A stretch of 64,000 nt of DNA from NCBI GenBank assembly GCA_023266575.1, contig JAHFPV010000010.1:62001-126000 (forward strand), written 5' to 3'. Shown piece after piece: positions 42,500 through 52,229 of the stretch (position 1 is the first letter of the stretch; every line of letters begins with the position of its first letter). The position numbers were made by a program, and so were the translations under genes. The stretch is from Sphingobium sp. Lineage in GTDB: Bacteria > Pseudomonadota > Alphaproteobacteria > Sphingomonadales > Sphingomonadaceae. The notes beneath the pieces are model-generated. The model was not told where the DNA came from. It ran no database searches and worked only from the letters and a program-made list of their open reading frames with translations.

Positions 42500-43620
42500 C
42501 CCGGAAACAGCCCGATCAGCCGGGCGAGCGCCGTCTTGACCGCGACCCGCTGTTCCTTGTGCGGCGACATGCCGATCCGCACGACGGTCAGCCGCTGCGA
42601 CGGGGAAACCAGTATATATTGCCCATTATGGCCCACGCAGCCGAACAGGCTTGTGGGCGCCTGCCCCGGCATCAGCGCGCTCTCGCTGCTTTCCCGGTTG
42701 AGCCACAGATGCGCGCCATAGGCCGGGTTGCGCGCCGATGGCGTGGTCATGATGTCGATCCATTTTTCCGGCAATATCTGGTGGCCGGTCGGGCTGCGGC
42801 CATGGCGGCGCAGCAATTCGCCAAAGCGGCCATAGTCGCGCGCAGTCATGTGCAGGATGCTGCCACCGATCATCGTGCCTGCCGCGTCATATTCCGGGGT
42901 CAGGCTGGGCAACTGGCCCGGTGCCTTCAGCCTGCCGTCGATGAACATCTGCATCGCCCGCCGCCGCGCATCGGGATCGTCGCTGTTGGTCAGCATCCGC
43001 GTCATCAGGTCGGTCAGGATCATCGTGCTGCCGGTCGAGTAGGAAAAGGTCGATCCGGGCGCATGGGCCAGCGGCTTGGCCTGCGCAAAGCCGCTCATAT
43101 CCTGCGCGCCGTCGGCAAACAGCATCCGCACCGTATCGCCAGCGGGCTGCGGATCGCCATCCTCGACATGGTCCAGCCCCGACGCCATCGTCAGCAACTG
43201 GCGCAGCGTGATCCGCCCGCGCGGATCGCCCGGCTGGCGCCACGCATCGACCGGCACCGGCGCGTCGAGCGCCAGCCGCCCGTCCGACACCATCAGCCCG
43301 ACCAGCACCGCCGTCACGCTCTTGGCGATCGACCAGGACAGCAATTTCGTGTCCGGGCCAAAACCGGTCGCATAGCGTTCCGCAATGATCTGCCCGTCGC
43401 GCATCACCAGCAAGGCGCGCGTGTCGCCCATGTCCGAATCATCGAACAGTGGGTCGATCGCGGCGCGCAGCGCGGCCTCGCCCACCACCGCGTCGCGCGA
43501 CACGCGATAGAGCGGCTGCGGATCGGCTGCACGCACGCTCCAAAGCCCGCCCGCGCCGACCAGCGCAGCCAGGGCCACGCCCAGACCAAGCCGCTTTACG
43601 CTGTTCCATTCCGTCTTCAT
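42496..43620 (-). CDS. Serine hydrolase, class C beta-lactamase-like fold
   Basis: A 374-residue protein with one N-terminal membrane anchor or uncleaved signal (VKRLGLGVALAALVGAGGLWSV). SIAK at 97-100 is the SxxK motif with nucleophile Ser97, YSTGS carries the Tyr-x-Ser/Asn motif, and VGHNGQYILVSPS near the C-terminus is the HxG-type third motif. ITLRQLLTMASGLDH is typical of esterase/amidase/peptidase members (EstB, 6-aminohexanoate-dimer hydrolase types). Substrate unknown. The unusual HNG third motif is more like the EstB/amidase group than true beta-lactamases. Confidence 0.88.
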   Translation of the reverse strand: MKTEWNSVKRLGLGVALAALVGAGGLWSVRAADPQPLYRVSRDAVVGEAALRAAIDPLFDDSDMGDTRALLVMRDGQIIAERYATGFGPDTKLLSWSIAKSVTAVLVGLMVSDGRLALDAPVPVDAWRQPGDPRGRITLRQLLTMASGLDHVEDGDPQPAGDTVRMLFADGAQDMSGFAQAKPLAHAPGSTFSYSTGSTMILTDLMTRMLTNSDDPDARRRAMQMFIDGRLKAPGQLPSLTPEYDAAGTMIGGSILHMTARDYGRFGELLRRHGRSPTGHQILPEKWIDIMTTPSARNPAYGAHLWLNRESSESALMPGQAPTSLFGCVGHNGQYILVSPSQRLTVVRIGMSPHKEQRVAVKTALARLIGLFPG

Positions 43621-43658
43621 AAGCCGCGGCCTTAGCCATCCTCAACCGAGTCGGGAAT

Positions 43659-43979
43659 ATGCCGGGTCGCCGGACGATCATTTATCTTGCCCTTGCGCTC
43701 TGCCTGTCGCTTCTTGTCGCGCTTGGCTGGCATTGGAATGCCTTGCGTGAGCAGGCCCGGCTGGGCGCCGCCTATGGCGCGCGGCTGACCTGTTCCTGCC
43801 GCTATGTCGAAGGCCGCGCCATGGGCAGTTGCGACGATGACAAGGAACCGGGCATGGCCCTGGTCCGGCTGACCGACCGGCCACAGGACAAGGCTGTCGA
43901 CGCCAGCGTCCCGCTCATGGCCACCCGCACCGCCCGCTTCCGCCCCGGCTGGGGCTGCTTGCTCGATCCGGTGGAGTGA
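43659..43979 (+). CDS. Small membrane-anchored cysteine-rich protein, unknown
   Basis: A 106-residue protein with one N-terminal membrane segment (TIIYLALALCLSLLVALGW) and a short outside domain containing LTCSCRYVEGRAMGSCDDD and PGWGCLLD, that is, four cysteines likely paired in the periplasm. It is divergent from the serine hydrolase with 38 bases between start codons, so the two share a promoter region and perhaps a pathway. I recognise no family. A dispersed repeat follows 16 bases after the stop. Confidence 0.7.
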   Translation: MPGRRTIIYLALALCLSLLVALGWHWNALREQARLGAAYGARLTCSCRYVEGRAMGSCDDDKEPGMALVRLTDRPQDKAVDASVPLMATRTARFRPGWGCLLDPVE

Positions 43980-43995
43980 AGCGGGCCAGAAGCGA

Positions 43996-44175
43996 CCTTC
44001 TACCCGGCGGGGAGAAGGATACGCAGCCTTGGCGACGAAGGCGCCTAGGCGAAGTTGGATGAGGGGGATCGGCGCTGATCGTGCGCGCAGCGGTGCGGTC
44101 GCTACACCCTCACCCAGCTACGACTAAGGCTGCAAGCAGCCAAGTCTGCGCAGCCCTCTCCCTCAAAGGAGAGGG
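43996..44175. repeat. 180-bp dispersed intergenic repeat, copy C
   Basis: Same block order as copy A: CCTTCTACCCGGCGGGGAGAAGG hairpin start, ACGCAGCCTTGGC, GCCTAGGCGAAGTTGGATGAGG, later CAGCTACGACTAAGGCTGC, GCCAAGTCTGC, and a CCCTCTCCCTCAAAGGAGAGGG end. It fills most of the gene-free stretch 43980-44261; the rest shows no feature I can name apart from the upstream region of recQ. Confidence 0.88.
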
Positions 44176-44261
44176 ATAAGGGACGTCCGCTACCCCCCGC
44201 ACCCTCATCATAACGTAACACCCACTGGCCCCCCTGCGCCTCAGCCGCTAGAGGCCATGCG

Positions 44262-46034
<1,773 letters not shown>

Positions 46035-46094
46035 CGCGACATCCTTGAAACCGGCGCTGTCCGGGCGCATGGGATGAGCAAAGGAGACCCACCG

Positions 46095-46523
46095 ATGTTC
46101 CGCAAACTGACCGACCATATCCTCGTTTCGCCCCAGATCACGATCAATCAGGTGGCAGAGGCCAAGGCTCAGGGTGTGACAATGATCGTCAACAACCGCC
46201 CCGATGACGAGGAGCCGGGTCAGGTCAACGGCGCGGAAATCGAAGCCGCGGCTAAGGCGGCGGGCATCGCCTATGTCGCCGTCCCCGTAGCCCATGGCGG
46301 CTTTGCCCCCTGGCAGCTCGATGGCATGGCCGCCGCGCTGGAACAGGCCGGGACGGGTAAGACGCTCGCTTATTGCCGGTCAGGCACCCGCAGCACCTTG
46401 CTCTGGGCGCTCACCCGCGCGCGGGCAGGCGACAATGGCGACGTGCTGGCAGCACAGGCCGCCGCCGCAGGCTATGACATCGCCCCGGTGCGCCAGATCA
46501 TGGACGCGCTCAAGAGCGACTGA
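46095..46523 (+). CDS. TIGR01244/DUF442 phosphatase-like sulfur transferase
   Basis: A 142-residue protein of the DUF442 (BLH N-terminal-like) family with a dual-specificity-phosphatase fold. FRKLTDHILVSPQIT at the start and LAYCRSGTRS with Cys94 in the C-x5-R loop are seen; VNNRPDDEEPGQ is the family-specific stretch. In other bacteria such domains are fused or adjacent to ETHE1-like sulfur dioxygenases and act in persulfide metabolism; no such gene is next to this copy. ATG 46095 follows AAGGAG, favoured over a codon at 46074. Ends one base before the convergent secreted protein gene. Confidence 0.88.
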   Translation: MFRKLTDHILVSPQITINQVAEAKAQGVTMIVNNRPDDEEPGQVNGAEIEAAAKAAGIAYVAVPVAHGGFAPWQLDGMAAALEQAGTGKTLAYCRSGTRSTLLWALTRARAGDNGDVLAAQAAAAGYDIAPVRQIMDALKSD

Positions 46524-47225
46524 TCACTGCTCCTCGCACCGCCCGGTAAATTCGGTCGCCGCGCGCACATGGACGATGCGCGTGCGGCGATCATAGTCGA
46601 TGCGCGGCTTGTTCAGCCCGTTCATGCGATAGCTGCCCGTAATCCGGTCCGGCGTCACCAGCAGGTCGGCGATCGGCCACCAGCCGTCGCTCCCGCCCGA
46701 ATGGATCGGCGACACCAGCTTGCCGGACGGATGCACCCGGCCGACGCCATCGGCAATCTCGATTTCCAGGTCGGACGAGAAGGCTTCGCGCCCCATGGTC
46801 GTGCCAAATTCCGGCTCGAATTTGCGCGACTTGCGGTTGTAGCGATAGCCTGACGTGCTTTGCGCCGCCGGCCCGCTGCCCGCGCCGATACAGACCAGCG
46901 AAATCCGGTCATGAGGCTGCGTTGGCCGCATTGCCGCGCTGCCGCCAGCATTGCAATTGGCCGCCGGAACCGTGCCGATCGCACTGTATCGGCCCTCCGC
47001 CGTCGCCACCGAAATGCACTGCCGCTGCCGCTCGCTCCACCAGAAGGACCATTTCGTGTCACGCACCACATTGGTGGTGACGAAGCGATAGCCCCGCGCC
47101 TCCAGCTGGGTTTCGCCCCCGGCGGCCCTGGCACCGACCAGGTCGGCGACATCGGGCGGGGTCTGGGCGATGGCGGGGGTCGCGGATGCCGCCAGCAGGA
47201 CGGCTATCACAGGCAGGCAACGCAT
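46524..47225 (-). CDS. Secreted protein of unknown function
   Basis: A 233-residue protein with a signal peptide cleaving after TPAIA (about residue 20). The mature part begins with a helical DVADLVGARAAGGETQLEARGYRFV repeat-like segment, then WSFWWSERQRQCISVATAEGRYS, which resembles small periplasmic domains found in many sphingomonad secreted proteins. The C-terminal half is beta-rich with RITGSYRMNGLNKPRI and ends FTGRCEEQ. Three cysteines. No family name recognised. It lies 35 bases downstream of the membrane protein at 47261 on the same strand and may be in one transcript with it. Confidence 0.72.
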   Translation of the reverse strand: MRCLPVIAVLLAASATPAIAQTPPDVADLVGARAAGGETQLEARGYRFVTTNVVRDTKWSFWWSERQRQCISVATAEGRYSAIGTVPAANCNAGGSAAMRPTQPHDRISLVCIGAGSGPAAQSTSGYRYNRKSRKFEPEFGTTMGREAFSSDLEIEIADGVGRVHPSGKLVSPIHSGGSDGWWPIADLLVTPDRITGSYRMNGLNKPRIDYDRRTRIVHVRAATEFTGRCEEQ

Positions 47226-47260
47226 GGATCAATCCTCCAGACAGGGCGCAGATATGAACA

Positions 47261-47932
47261 TTAGCGCGTGAACAGAAATCCGACGATAAGGAACAGGGTA
47301 AATGCTTCAAACAGGGTGATGGCAACCGCACCAATCGCGGAAATATAGCCGGTTTCCAGCTTTATGGCGAACCAGCGTGTCTCTACGATGACATAATAGA
47401 CTATGCTTGCGACGACCAGCCCGATGCCGCCCATATAGGTGGTCGGCATTGTCGTGCGGGCCAGGCTGATGCCGATGCCAATCCCCAGCGCGAACACGCC
47501 GGTGGGATAGCATTGCGCGTAAAAGGGCGCGCGCAACGCATTGCGGTCGATCGGCAGGCCGCGCCGGCGCACCATCCTTGTCGCGGTGAACAGGGAAAAG
47601 GACGCAAAAACCACAAGGCGCAGCACCAGCGCGCTGGCATCGTCATTGACCAATCCGGCCAGCCCGTGCCGGTCGGCGACGATCGCGTCGACTTGCCCCA
47701 GCGCCAGCGACACCGCATGGGCCATCAGCAGCGCAATCGCCAGGAACAGCGGCGGACTGAGCGCCGCGCCATATTGCTCGTCATCGGGCAAAGCGAGCTG
47801 GTCGTCGGCATAGTCCATCATCGCAAAGGGATGGACGATCGAACGCCACAGCGTCAGCGGGAAGAAGAGCAGCCAGCTCATGACTTCGTAGAGAAGCTCG
47901 TCGAGCGAGTTGATCCATTTCATGAAATCCAT
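47261..47932 (-). CDS. Polytopic membrane protein of unknown function
   Basis: A 223-residue protein with about five membrane segments: a N-terminal amphipathic part (WLLFFPLTLWRSIVHPFAMM), PPLFLAIALLMAHAVSLALG, LRLVVFASFSLFTATRM, TGVFALGIGIGISLA and two C-terminal segments ending LFLIVGFLFTR. The layout, a charged loop YADDQLALPDD after the first hydrophobic part and no recognisable motif, resembles Yip1/DUF-type membrane proteins, but I cannot assign a family. Probably co-transcribed with the secreted protein downstream. Confidence 0.7.
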   Translation of the reverse strand: MDFMKWINSLDELLYEVMSWLLFFPLTLWRSIVHPFAMMDYADDQLALPDDEQYGAALSPPLFLAIALLMAHAVSLALGQVDAIVADRHGLAGLVNDDASALVLRLVVFASFSLFTATRMVRRRGLPIDRNALRAPFYAQCYPTGVFALGIGIGISLARTTMPTTYMGGIGLVVASIVYYVIVETRWFAIKLETGYISAIGAVAITLFEAFTLFLIVGFLFTR

Positions 47933-47988
47933 GGCGCATCATCGAACAAAGCCGGTGCGCAGGGCAATCCCCTTAGAGCATGGAAATC

Positions 47989-48984
47989 TCAGCTCTCCAC
48001 CGTCACATGCTCCATCCGGGGCAGGGTGCGCACCCGCGCGCGTATCCGCGCGGCGTCTGCGCCCGGTGCCAGGCTGATGATAGATGCATGGGCATGGGGT
48101 CCGATGCGCCAGACGTGCAGGTCGCGGATGGTCGCGCCCTCGGCCTCCACCAGCGTCCGCACCCTCGCCATCAGCGCCGGTTCGGCGGTATCGAGCAGGA
48201 TGGCGGCGGTATCCTTCATCAGGCCCCAGGCCCAGCGCGCAATCACCACCGCGCCCAGCAGGCCGACCGCCGGGTCCATCCACCACCAGCCCAGATATCG
48301 CCCCGCCAGCAACGCCGCGATCGCCAGCACCGACGTCAGCGCATCGGTCAGCACATGCACATAGGCAGCGCGCAGATTATTGTCGGCATGGCCATGCTTG
48401 GCACCATCGGCGTGATCATGCCCGTCATGATCATGGCTATGGTCATGCCCCAGCAGGAAGGCGCTGATGATATTGATGACCAGCCCGACGACCGCCACCA
48501 AGGTCGCTTCGCCAAAGGCAACCTCGACCGGCTGAAAGAAGCGCATCCCCGATTCGATCGCGATGAACAGCGCCATGACGCCCAGCAACAGGGCGGACGC
48601 GAAGCCCGACAGATCGCCAACCTTGCCGGTGCCAAAGGTAAAGCGCGGGTTGCGCGCGTGCCGCCGGGCATAGCCATAGGCCGCCGCCGCTACCGCCAGC
48701 GCGCCCGCGTGCGTGGCCATATGAAAGCCATCGGCCAGCAGCGCCATCGATCCGGTGGTCCAGCCAGCAACAATTTCCACCACCATGGTCGCCGCAGTCA
48801 GCCAGACGACCCACAGGGTGCGCTTGGCATTTTCGTCATGTCCGGCGGACAGATAGATATGGTCGAAATAATGGCTGTCCTCGCCATCGCCGCCTTGCAG
48901 CGATGCGGCATTTTCCAGCCCCTGGTCATGGTCCCGATCATGGGGATGATCGCCATGATGATGATGGTCGTTATGCATCGTCAT
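47989..48984 (-). CDS. dmeF: CDF family Co/Ni efflux transporter DmeF
   Basis: A 331-residue cation diffusion facilitator of the DmeF subgroup. His-rich N-terminus (HNDHHHHGDHPHDRDH), six membrane segments, TM2 metal site SMALLADGFHM, a second HD-type site LTDALTSVLAIAALLAG in TM5 preceded by AYVHV, and an inner His-rich loop GHDHSHDHDGHDHADGAKHGH. The C-terminal domain has LHVWRIGPHAHASI. DmeF proteins pump cobalt and nickel out of the cytoplasm. The start overlaps the stop of dmeR by four bases; the pair is controlled by the operator at 49253-49272. Confidence 0.93.
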   Translation of the reverse strand: MTMHNDHHHHGDHPHDRDHDQGLENAASLQGGDGEDSHYFDHIYLSAGHDENAKRTLWVVWLTAATMVVEIVAGWTTGSMALLADGFHMATHAGALAVAAAAYGYARRHARNPRFTFGTGKVGDLSGFASALLLGVMALFIAIESGMRFFQPVEVAFGEATLVAVVGLVINIISAFLLGHDHSHDHDGHDHADGAKHGHADNNLRAAYVHVLTDALTSVLAIAALLAGRYLGWWWMDPAVGLLGAVVIARWAWGLMKDTAAILLDTAEPALMARVRTLVEAEGATIRDLHVWRIGPHAHASIISLAPGADAARIRARVRTLPRMEHVTVES

Positions 48985-49253
48985 TTCCCGTAGCGGCGGA
49001 TCAGCGCCAGCATTTCCTCACTTGCAGCTGTGCGCTCGGCATCGGTCAGGCCGGGCCGGGCGACATGCTCGCGCATATGCTGCTCGATCAGCTCCTCCAT
49101 CAAACTGCCCACCGCGCCGCGCACCGACGCCACCAGTTGCAGCGTTTCGGAGCAACCCGCGTCGCCCGCCAGTTGGCGCTCGACGGCAGCCAGCTGTCCC
49201 GCGATACGACGCACCCGCGCCAGCAACTTGTCCCGATCAGCGATAATATGCAT
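48981..49253 (-). CDS. dmeR: RcnR/DmeR-type Ni/Co-sensing repressor
   Basis: A 90-residue all-helical DUF156 repressor (RcnR/CsoR/FrmR family). His2, Cys34, His59 and His63 match the His-Cys-His-His metal ligands of RcnR with a one-residue offset, so nickel/cobalt sensing is expected rather than copper or formaldehyde. KLLARVRRIAGQLAAVERQL is the DNA-binding helix; LMEELIEQHMREHV carries the two histidines. ATG 49253 is used although the frame is open further upstream to 49841, because the family starts MH-x-I. It precedes dmeF with a four-base overlap, and its own start codon lies in the operator, so it is autoregulated. Confidence 0.93.
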   Translation of the reverse strand: MHIIADRDKLLARVRRIAGQLAAVERQLAGDAGCSETLQLVASVRGAVGSLMEELIEQHMREHVARPGLTDAERTAASEEMLALIRRYGK

Positions 49254-49272
49254 AGGATAGCCCCCTATGCTA
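49253..49272 (-). promoter_or_regulatory. DmeR operator (RcnR-type, G-tract dyad)
   Basis: Read on the minus strand: TAGCATA-GGGGGC-TATCCTA. A run of five G is flanked by A/T inverted repeats, the layout of RcnR and DmeR sites. It reaches the first base of the dmeR ATG, so repressor binding would block start of transcription or translation. Confidence 0.75.
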
Positions 49273-49309
49273 TTTTCTGGACTTTGACCAGAGCTTGATA
49301 CACCAGCCT

Positions 49310-49415
49310 CCGTTCGTTTCGAGCGAAGTCGAGAAACCTGCGCGCGACGTTTCTCGACGCAGTTTATCCTGAGCGCCTGCCGCAGGCGGGCAGTCGAAGG
49401 GCTCGAAACGAACGG
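49310..49415. repeat. Palindromic intergenic repeat with 15-bp perfect ends
   Basis: CCGTTCGTTTCGAGC (49310-49324) is exactly mirrored by GCTCGAAACGAACGG (49401-49415). The inside holds AGTCGAGAAAC...GTTTCTCGAC and a CCTGCCGCAGG hairpin. It lies between dmeR and crtY, in the gene-free stretch 49254-49535. Confidence 0.88.
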
Positions 49416-49535
49416 GGGACAGGAAAACCAACCCGCGCTTGACGGCGCACCCGTCTCCAGCCGCTTCCCCAAAAACCATGCCGCCGCGCCATTTGAGGCA
49501 TGGCCTTGTCTTATCGCCTCCCCTAACAGGATGGC

Positions 49536-50684
49536 ATGACCAACCGGGTGGAATGCGATCTGGCGATCCTTGGCGGCGGCCTGGCGGGCAGCCTGATTGC
49601 GCTCGCCTTCGCTGCGCGGCGGCCCGATGTGCGGCTGGCGCTGATCGAGCGTGACGCGGTGATTGGCGGCAATCATATCTGGTCCTTTTTCGATGGCGAT
49701 GTCGTGCCGGGTGACCGCTGGCTGGTCGATCCGCTGGTCAGCCATCGCTGGCCGCAGGGCCATGACGTCCGCTTTCCCGGCCATCAGCGTCGGCTCGACA
49801 CCCCCTATAACAGCGTCGCCTCGCCCAAGCTCGACGCCCATGTCCGCGCCGTGCTGGGCGACGCCGTGTTGACCGGGGCGGATGCCATGTCCGTGTCACC
49901 GTCGGGCATCACGCTGGCGGACGGGCGAGAGATTGCCGCAGGTGCGGTCATCGACGCGCGCGGCGCGGGCGATCTGTCGACATTACGCTGTGGCTGGCAG
50001 AAATTTGTCGGCCATACGCTACGGCTCGACGCGCCGCACGGGATCGACCGGCCGGTGATCATGGACGCAACCGTGGATCAGATCGATGGCTATCGTTTCG
50101 TCTATCTGCTGCCCTGGGACGCACGTACGATCTTCATAGAGGACACCTATTACAGCAACAGCCCGGCGCTGGATGTCGCCACCATCGGCGCGCGCATCAC
50201 CGCCTATGCACAAGGCATGGGCTGGCACGGCACTGTCATCCACCGCGAACAGGGCGTGCTGCCGGTGGTCCATGGCGGGGATTTCGACGCCTATTGGCCC
50301 AGCGACGATCCGGTCGCGCGGGCCGGGGTGCGGGCAGGGCTTTTTCAACCAATGACCGGCTATTCGCTGCCCGACGCGGTGCGCTTTGCCACCTGGCTGG
50401 TGGACCAGCCGCTCGATCGTCTGGCTGCCGTCACCCGCGCCCGCGCCGCTGCCCACTGGCGCAATGGCGGCTATTATCGCCTGCTCAGCAAGATGCTGTT
50501 CGGCGCGGCGCAACCCGACCAGCGCTGGCGCATCTTCGCCCGCTTCTATCGCCTGTCCGCGCCGCTCATCCAGCGCTTCTACGCCGGACGCTCCACCCTC
50601 ACCGACCGCATCCGCATCTTGTGCGGACGCCCCCCCGTGCCCATAAGGGATGCCATGCGAACATTGTTGAATCCGCCCGCCTGA
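49536..50684 (+). CDS. crtY: Lycopene beta-cyclase
   Basis: A 382-residue FAD-binding cyclase of the bacterial CrtY type. CDLAILGGGLAGSLIALAFA is the dinucleotide loop; GGNHIWSFFD, HRWPQGHDVRFP, VIDARG, WQKFVG, MDATVDQIDGYRFVYLLPWD, FIEDTYYS and REQGVLPV...LFQPMTGYSLPDAVR are all family motifs. It closes both ends of lycopene into beta-rings to give beta-carotene. AGGATGGC precedes the ATG. The stop overlaps the crtI start (TGATG), so the two are translated together. Later pathway genes (crtZ, crtG) and crtE are not in this window. Confidence 0.96.
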   Translation: MTNRVECDLAILGGGLAGSLIALAFAARRPDVRLALIERDAVIGGNHIWSFFDGDVVPGDRWLVDPLVSHRWPQGHDVRFPGHQRRLDTPYNSVASPKLDAHVRAVLGDAVLTGADAMSVSPSGITLADGREIAAGAVIDARGAGDLSTLRCGWQKFVGHTLRLDAPHGIDRPVIMDATVDQIDGYRFVYLLPWDARTIFIEDTYYSNSPALDVATIGARITAYAQGMGWHGTVIHREQGVLPVVHGGDFDAYWPSDDPVARAGVRAGLFQPMTGYSLPDAVRFATWLVDQPLDRLAAVTRARAAAHWRNGGYYRLLSKMLFGAAQPDQRWRIFARFYRLSAPLIQRFYAGRSTLTDRIRILCGRPPVPIRDAMRTLLNPPA

Positions 50685-52174
50685 TGACCAGAAGAGCGAT
50701 CGTCATCGGCGCAGGCTTTGGCGGGCTGGCGCTCGCCATCCGCCTGCAATCCGCCGGTATAGAGACCACTTTGGTGGAGGCGCGCGACCGTCCCGGCGGG
50801 CGCGCCTACATGTGGGAAAAGGACGGCTTCACCTTCGACGCCGGGCCGACCGTCATCACCGACCCCGACTGCCTGTCGGAACTGTGGCGTCTGTCGGGGC
50901 ATGACATGGCGCAGGATGTGACGCTGATGCCGGTCAGCCCCTTCTACCGCCTCAACTGGCGCGACGGCACCAATTTCGATTATAGCAATGACGAAGCGTC
51001 GCTGCGGACGGAGATCGCCAAGCTCGATCCCGCCGATGTCGCAGGCTATGAACGCTTCCTCGATTATGCCGCCGGCGTCTATGAGGAGGGGTATCGCAAG
51101 CTCGGCTCCGTCGCCTTCCTCGACTTCGCCTCGATGATCAAGGCCGCGCCCGCCCTTGCCAAATATCAGGCCTGGCGCTCGGTTTATTCGATCGTCTCCT
51201 CCTATGTGAAGAATGACAAGCTGCGCGAGGCGCTGTCCTTCCACACGCTTCTGGTCGGCGGCAATCCGATGAACACCAGCGCCATCTATGCGCTGATCCA
51301 CAAGCTGGAAAAGGATGGCGGCGTCTGGTTCGCCAAAGGCGGCACCAACCGTCTGGTGCAGGGCATGGCCACCCATTTCGAGCGGCTGGGCGGCACATTG
51401 CGTCTGGGTGACAAGGTGACCCGGATCGAAACCCATGGCGACAAGGTCACCGCCGTCCATACCGCGTCGGGCTGGCGCGGGGAGGCCGATGCGGTCGCCA
51501 GCAACGCCGACCTGATGCACAGCTATCGCGATCTGCTGGCCCACCATCCGCGCGGGCAAAAACAGGGCGAGAAGCTGGCGCACAAGCGCTGGTCGCCCAG
51601 CCTGTTCGTGCTGCATTTCGGCATCAAAGGCAGCTGGCCCGGCATCCCGCACCATATGATCCTGTTCGGGCCGCGCTATAAGGGGCTGCTGACCGACATT
51701 TATGATCATGGCGTGCTGCCGGAGGATTTCTCCCTCTATCTGCACCACCCGACCGTCACCGATCCGTCGATGGCGCCCGAAGGTCATTCCACCTTCTACG
51801 CGCTCGCCCCGGTGCCGCATATGGGCAAGCTGCCGATCGACTGGGACCAGTTCGCGCCCGCCTATGCCGAACGCATATTGGACGAGATCCAGCATCGCCT
51901 GATCCCCGACATCCGTTCGCGCATCGTCACCCAATTCCATTATGCGCCGTCCGATTTCGGGCGGGATCTGAACGCCCATCTGGGCAGCGCCTTCAGCCTG
52001 GAGCCGCTACTGACCCAGAGCGCTTGGTTCCGCGCGCATAATCGCGACGATGTGATCCCCAACCTTTATCTGGTGGGCGCAGGCACGCATCCGGGGGCTG
52101 GCATTCCTGGCGTCGTCGGCAGCGCGAAGGCGACTGCGGCACTGATGATCGACGATATGGCATCGACAAGTTAA
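50684..52174 (+). CDS. crtI: Phytoene desaturase
   Basis: A 496-residue CrtI-type desaturase that turns phytoene into lycopene with FAD. AIVIGAGFGGLALAIRLQSAGI, RPGGRAYMWEKDGFTFDAGPTVITDP, GGNPMNTSAIYALIHKLEKDGGVWFAKGGTNRLV and the C-terminal NLYLVGAGTHPGAGIPGVVGSAKATA motif are diagnostic. The TGATG overlap with crtY sets the start; a longer in-frame opening begins in crtY and is discarded. A LOG-family gene, instead of crtB, is next, after 55 bases that hold a promoter-like element. Confidence 0.97.
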   Translation: MTRRAIVIGAGFGGLALAIRLQSAGIETTLVEARDRPGGRAYMWEKDGFTFDAGPTVITDPDCLSELWRLSGHDMAQDVTLMPVSPFYRLNWRDGTNFDYSNDEASLRTEIAKLDPADVAGYERFLDYAAGVYEEGYRKLGSVAFLDFASMIKAAPALAKYQAWRSVYSIVSSYVKNDKLREALSFHTLLVGGNPMNTSAIYALIHKLEKDGGVWFAKGGTNRLVQGMATHFERLGGTLRLGDKVTRIETHGDKVTAVHTASGWRGEADAVASNADLMHSYRDLLAHHPRGQKQGEKLAHKRWSPSLFVLHFGIKGSWPGIPHHMILFGPRYKGLLTDIYDHGVLPEDFSLYLHHPTVTDPSMAPEGHSTFYALAPVPHMGKLPIDWDQFAPAYAERILDEIQHRLIPDIRSRIVTQFHYAPSDFGRDLNAHLGSAFSLEPLLTQSAWFRAHNRDDVIPNLYLVGAGTHPGAGIPGVVGSAKATAALMIDDMASTS

Positions 52175-52205
52175 GTGTCTGATATATAATGATAGTGTCT
52201 GATAT
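52163..52205 (+). promoter_or_regulatory. Promoter-like element with direct repeats between crtI and the LOG gene
   Basis: TCGACA (52163), 16 bases, then TATAAT (52185-52190) is close to the sigma-70 consensus and stands out as AT-rich. AGTGTCTGATAT occurs twice (52174-52185 and 52194-52205), 20 bases apart, that is, on the same DNA face on either side of the -10. This could be a regulator site controlling the LOG gene and crtB separately from crtYI. Confidence 0.5.
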
Positions 52206-52229
52206 GCCATATGTGAATATGGGAAGAGT

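Noticed and set aside
42496-43620. Serine hydrolase as a true class C beta-lactamase
   Set aside because: The third motif reads HNG rather than KTG, and the overall sequence fits esterase/amidase relatives; resistance should not be inferred.
49254-49841. Upstream extension of dmeR to 49841
   Set aside because: Runs antisense through the repeat at 49310-49415 and the start of crtY; the RcnR family starts at the ATG at 49253.
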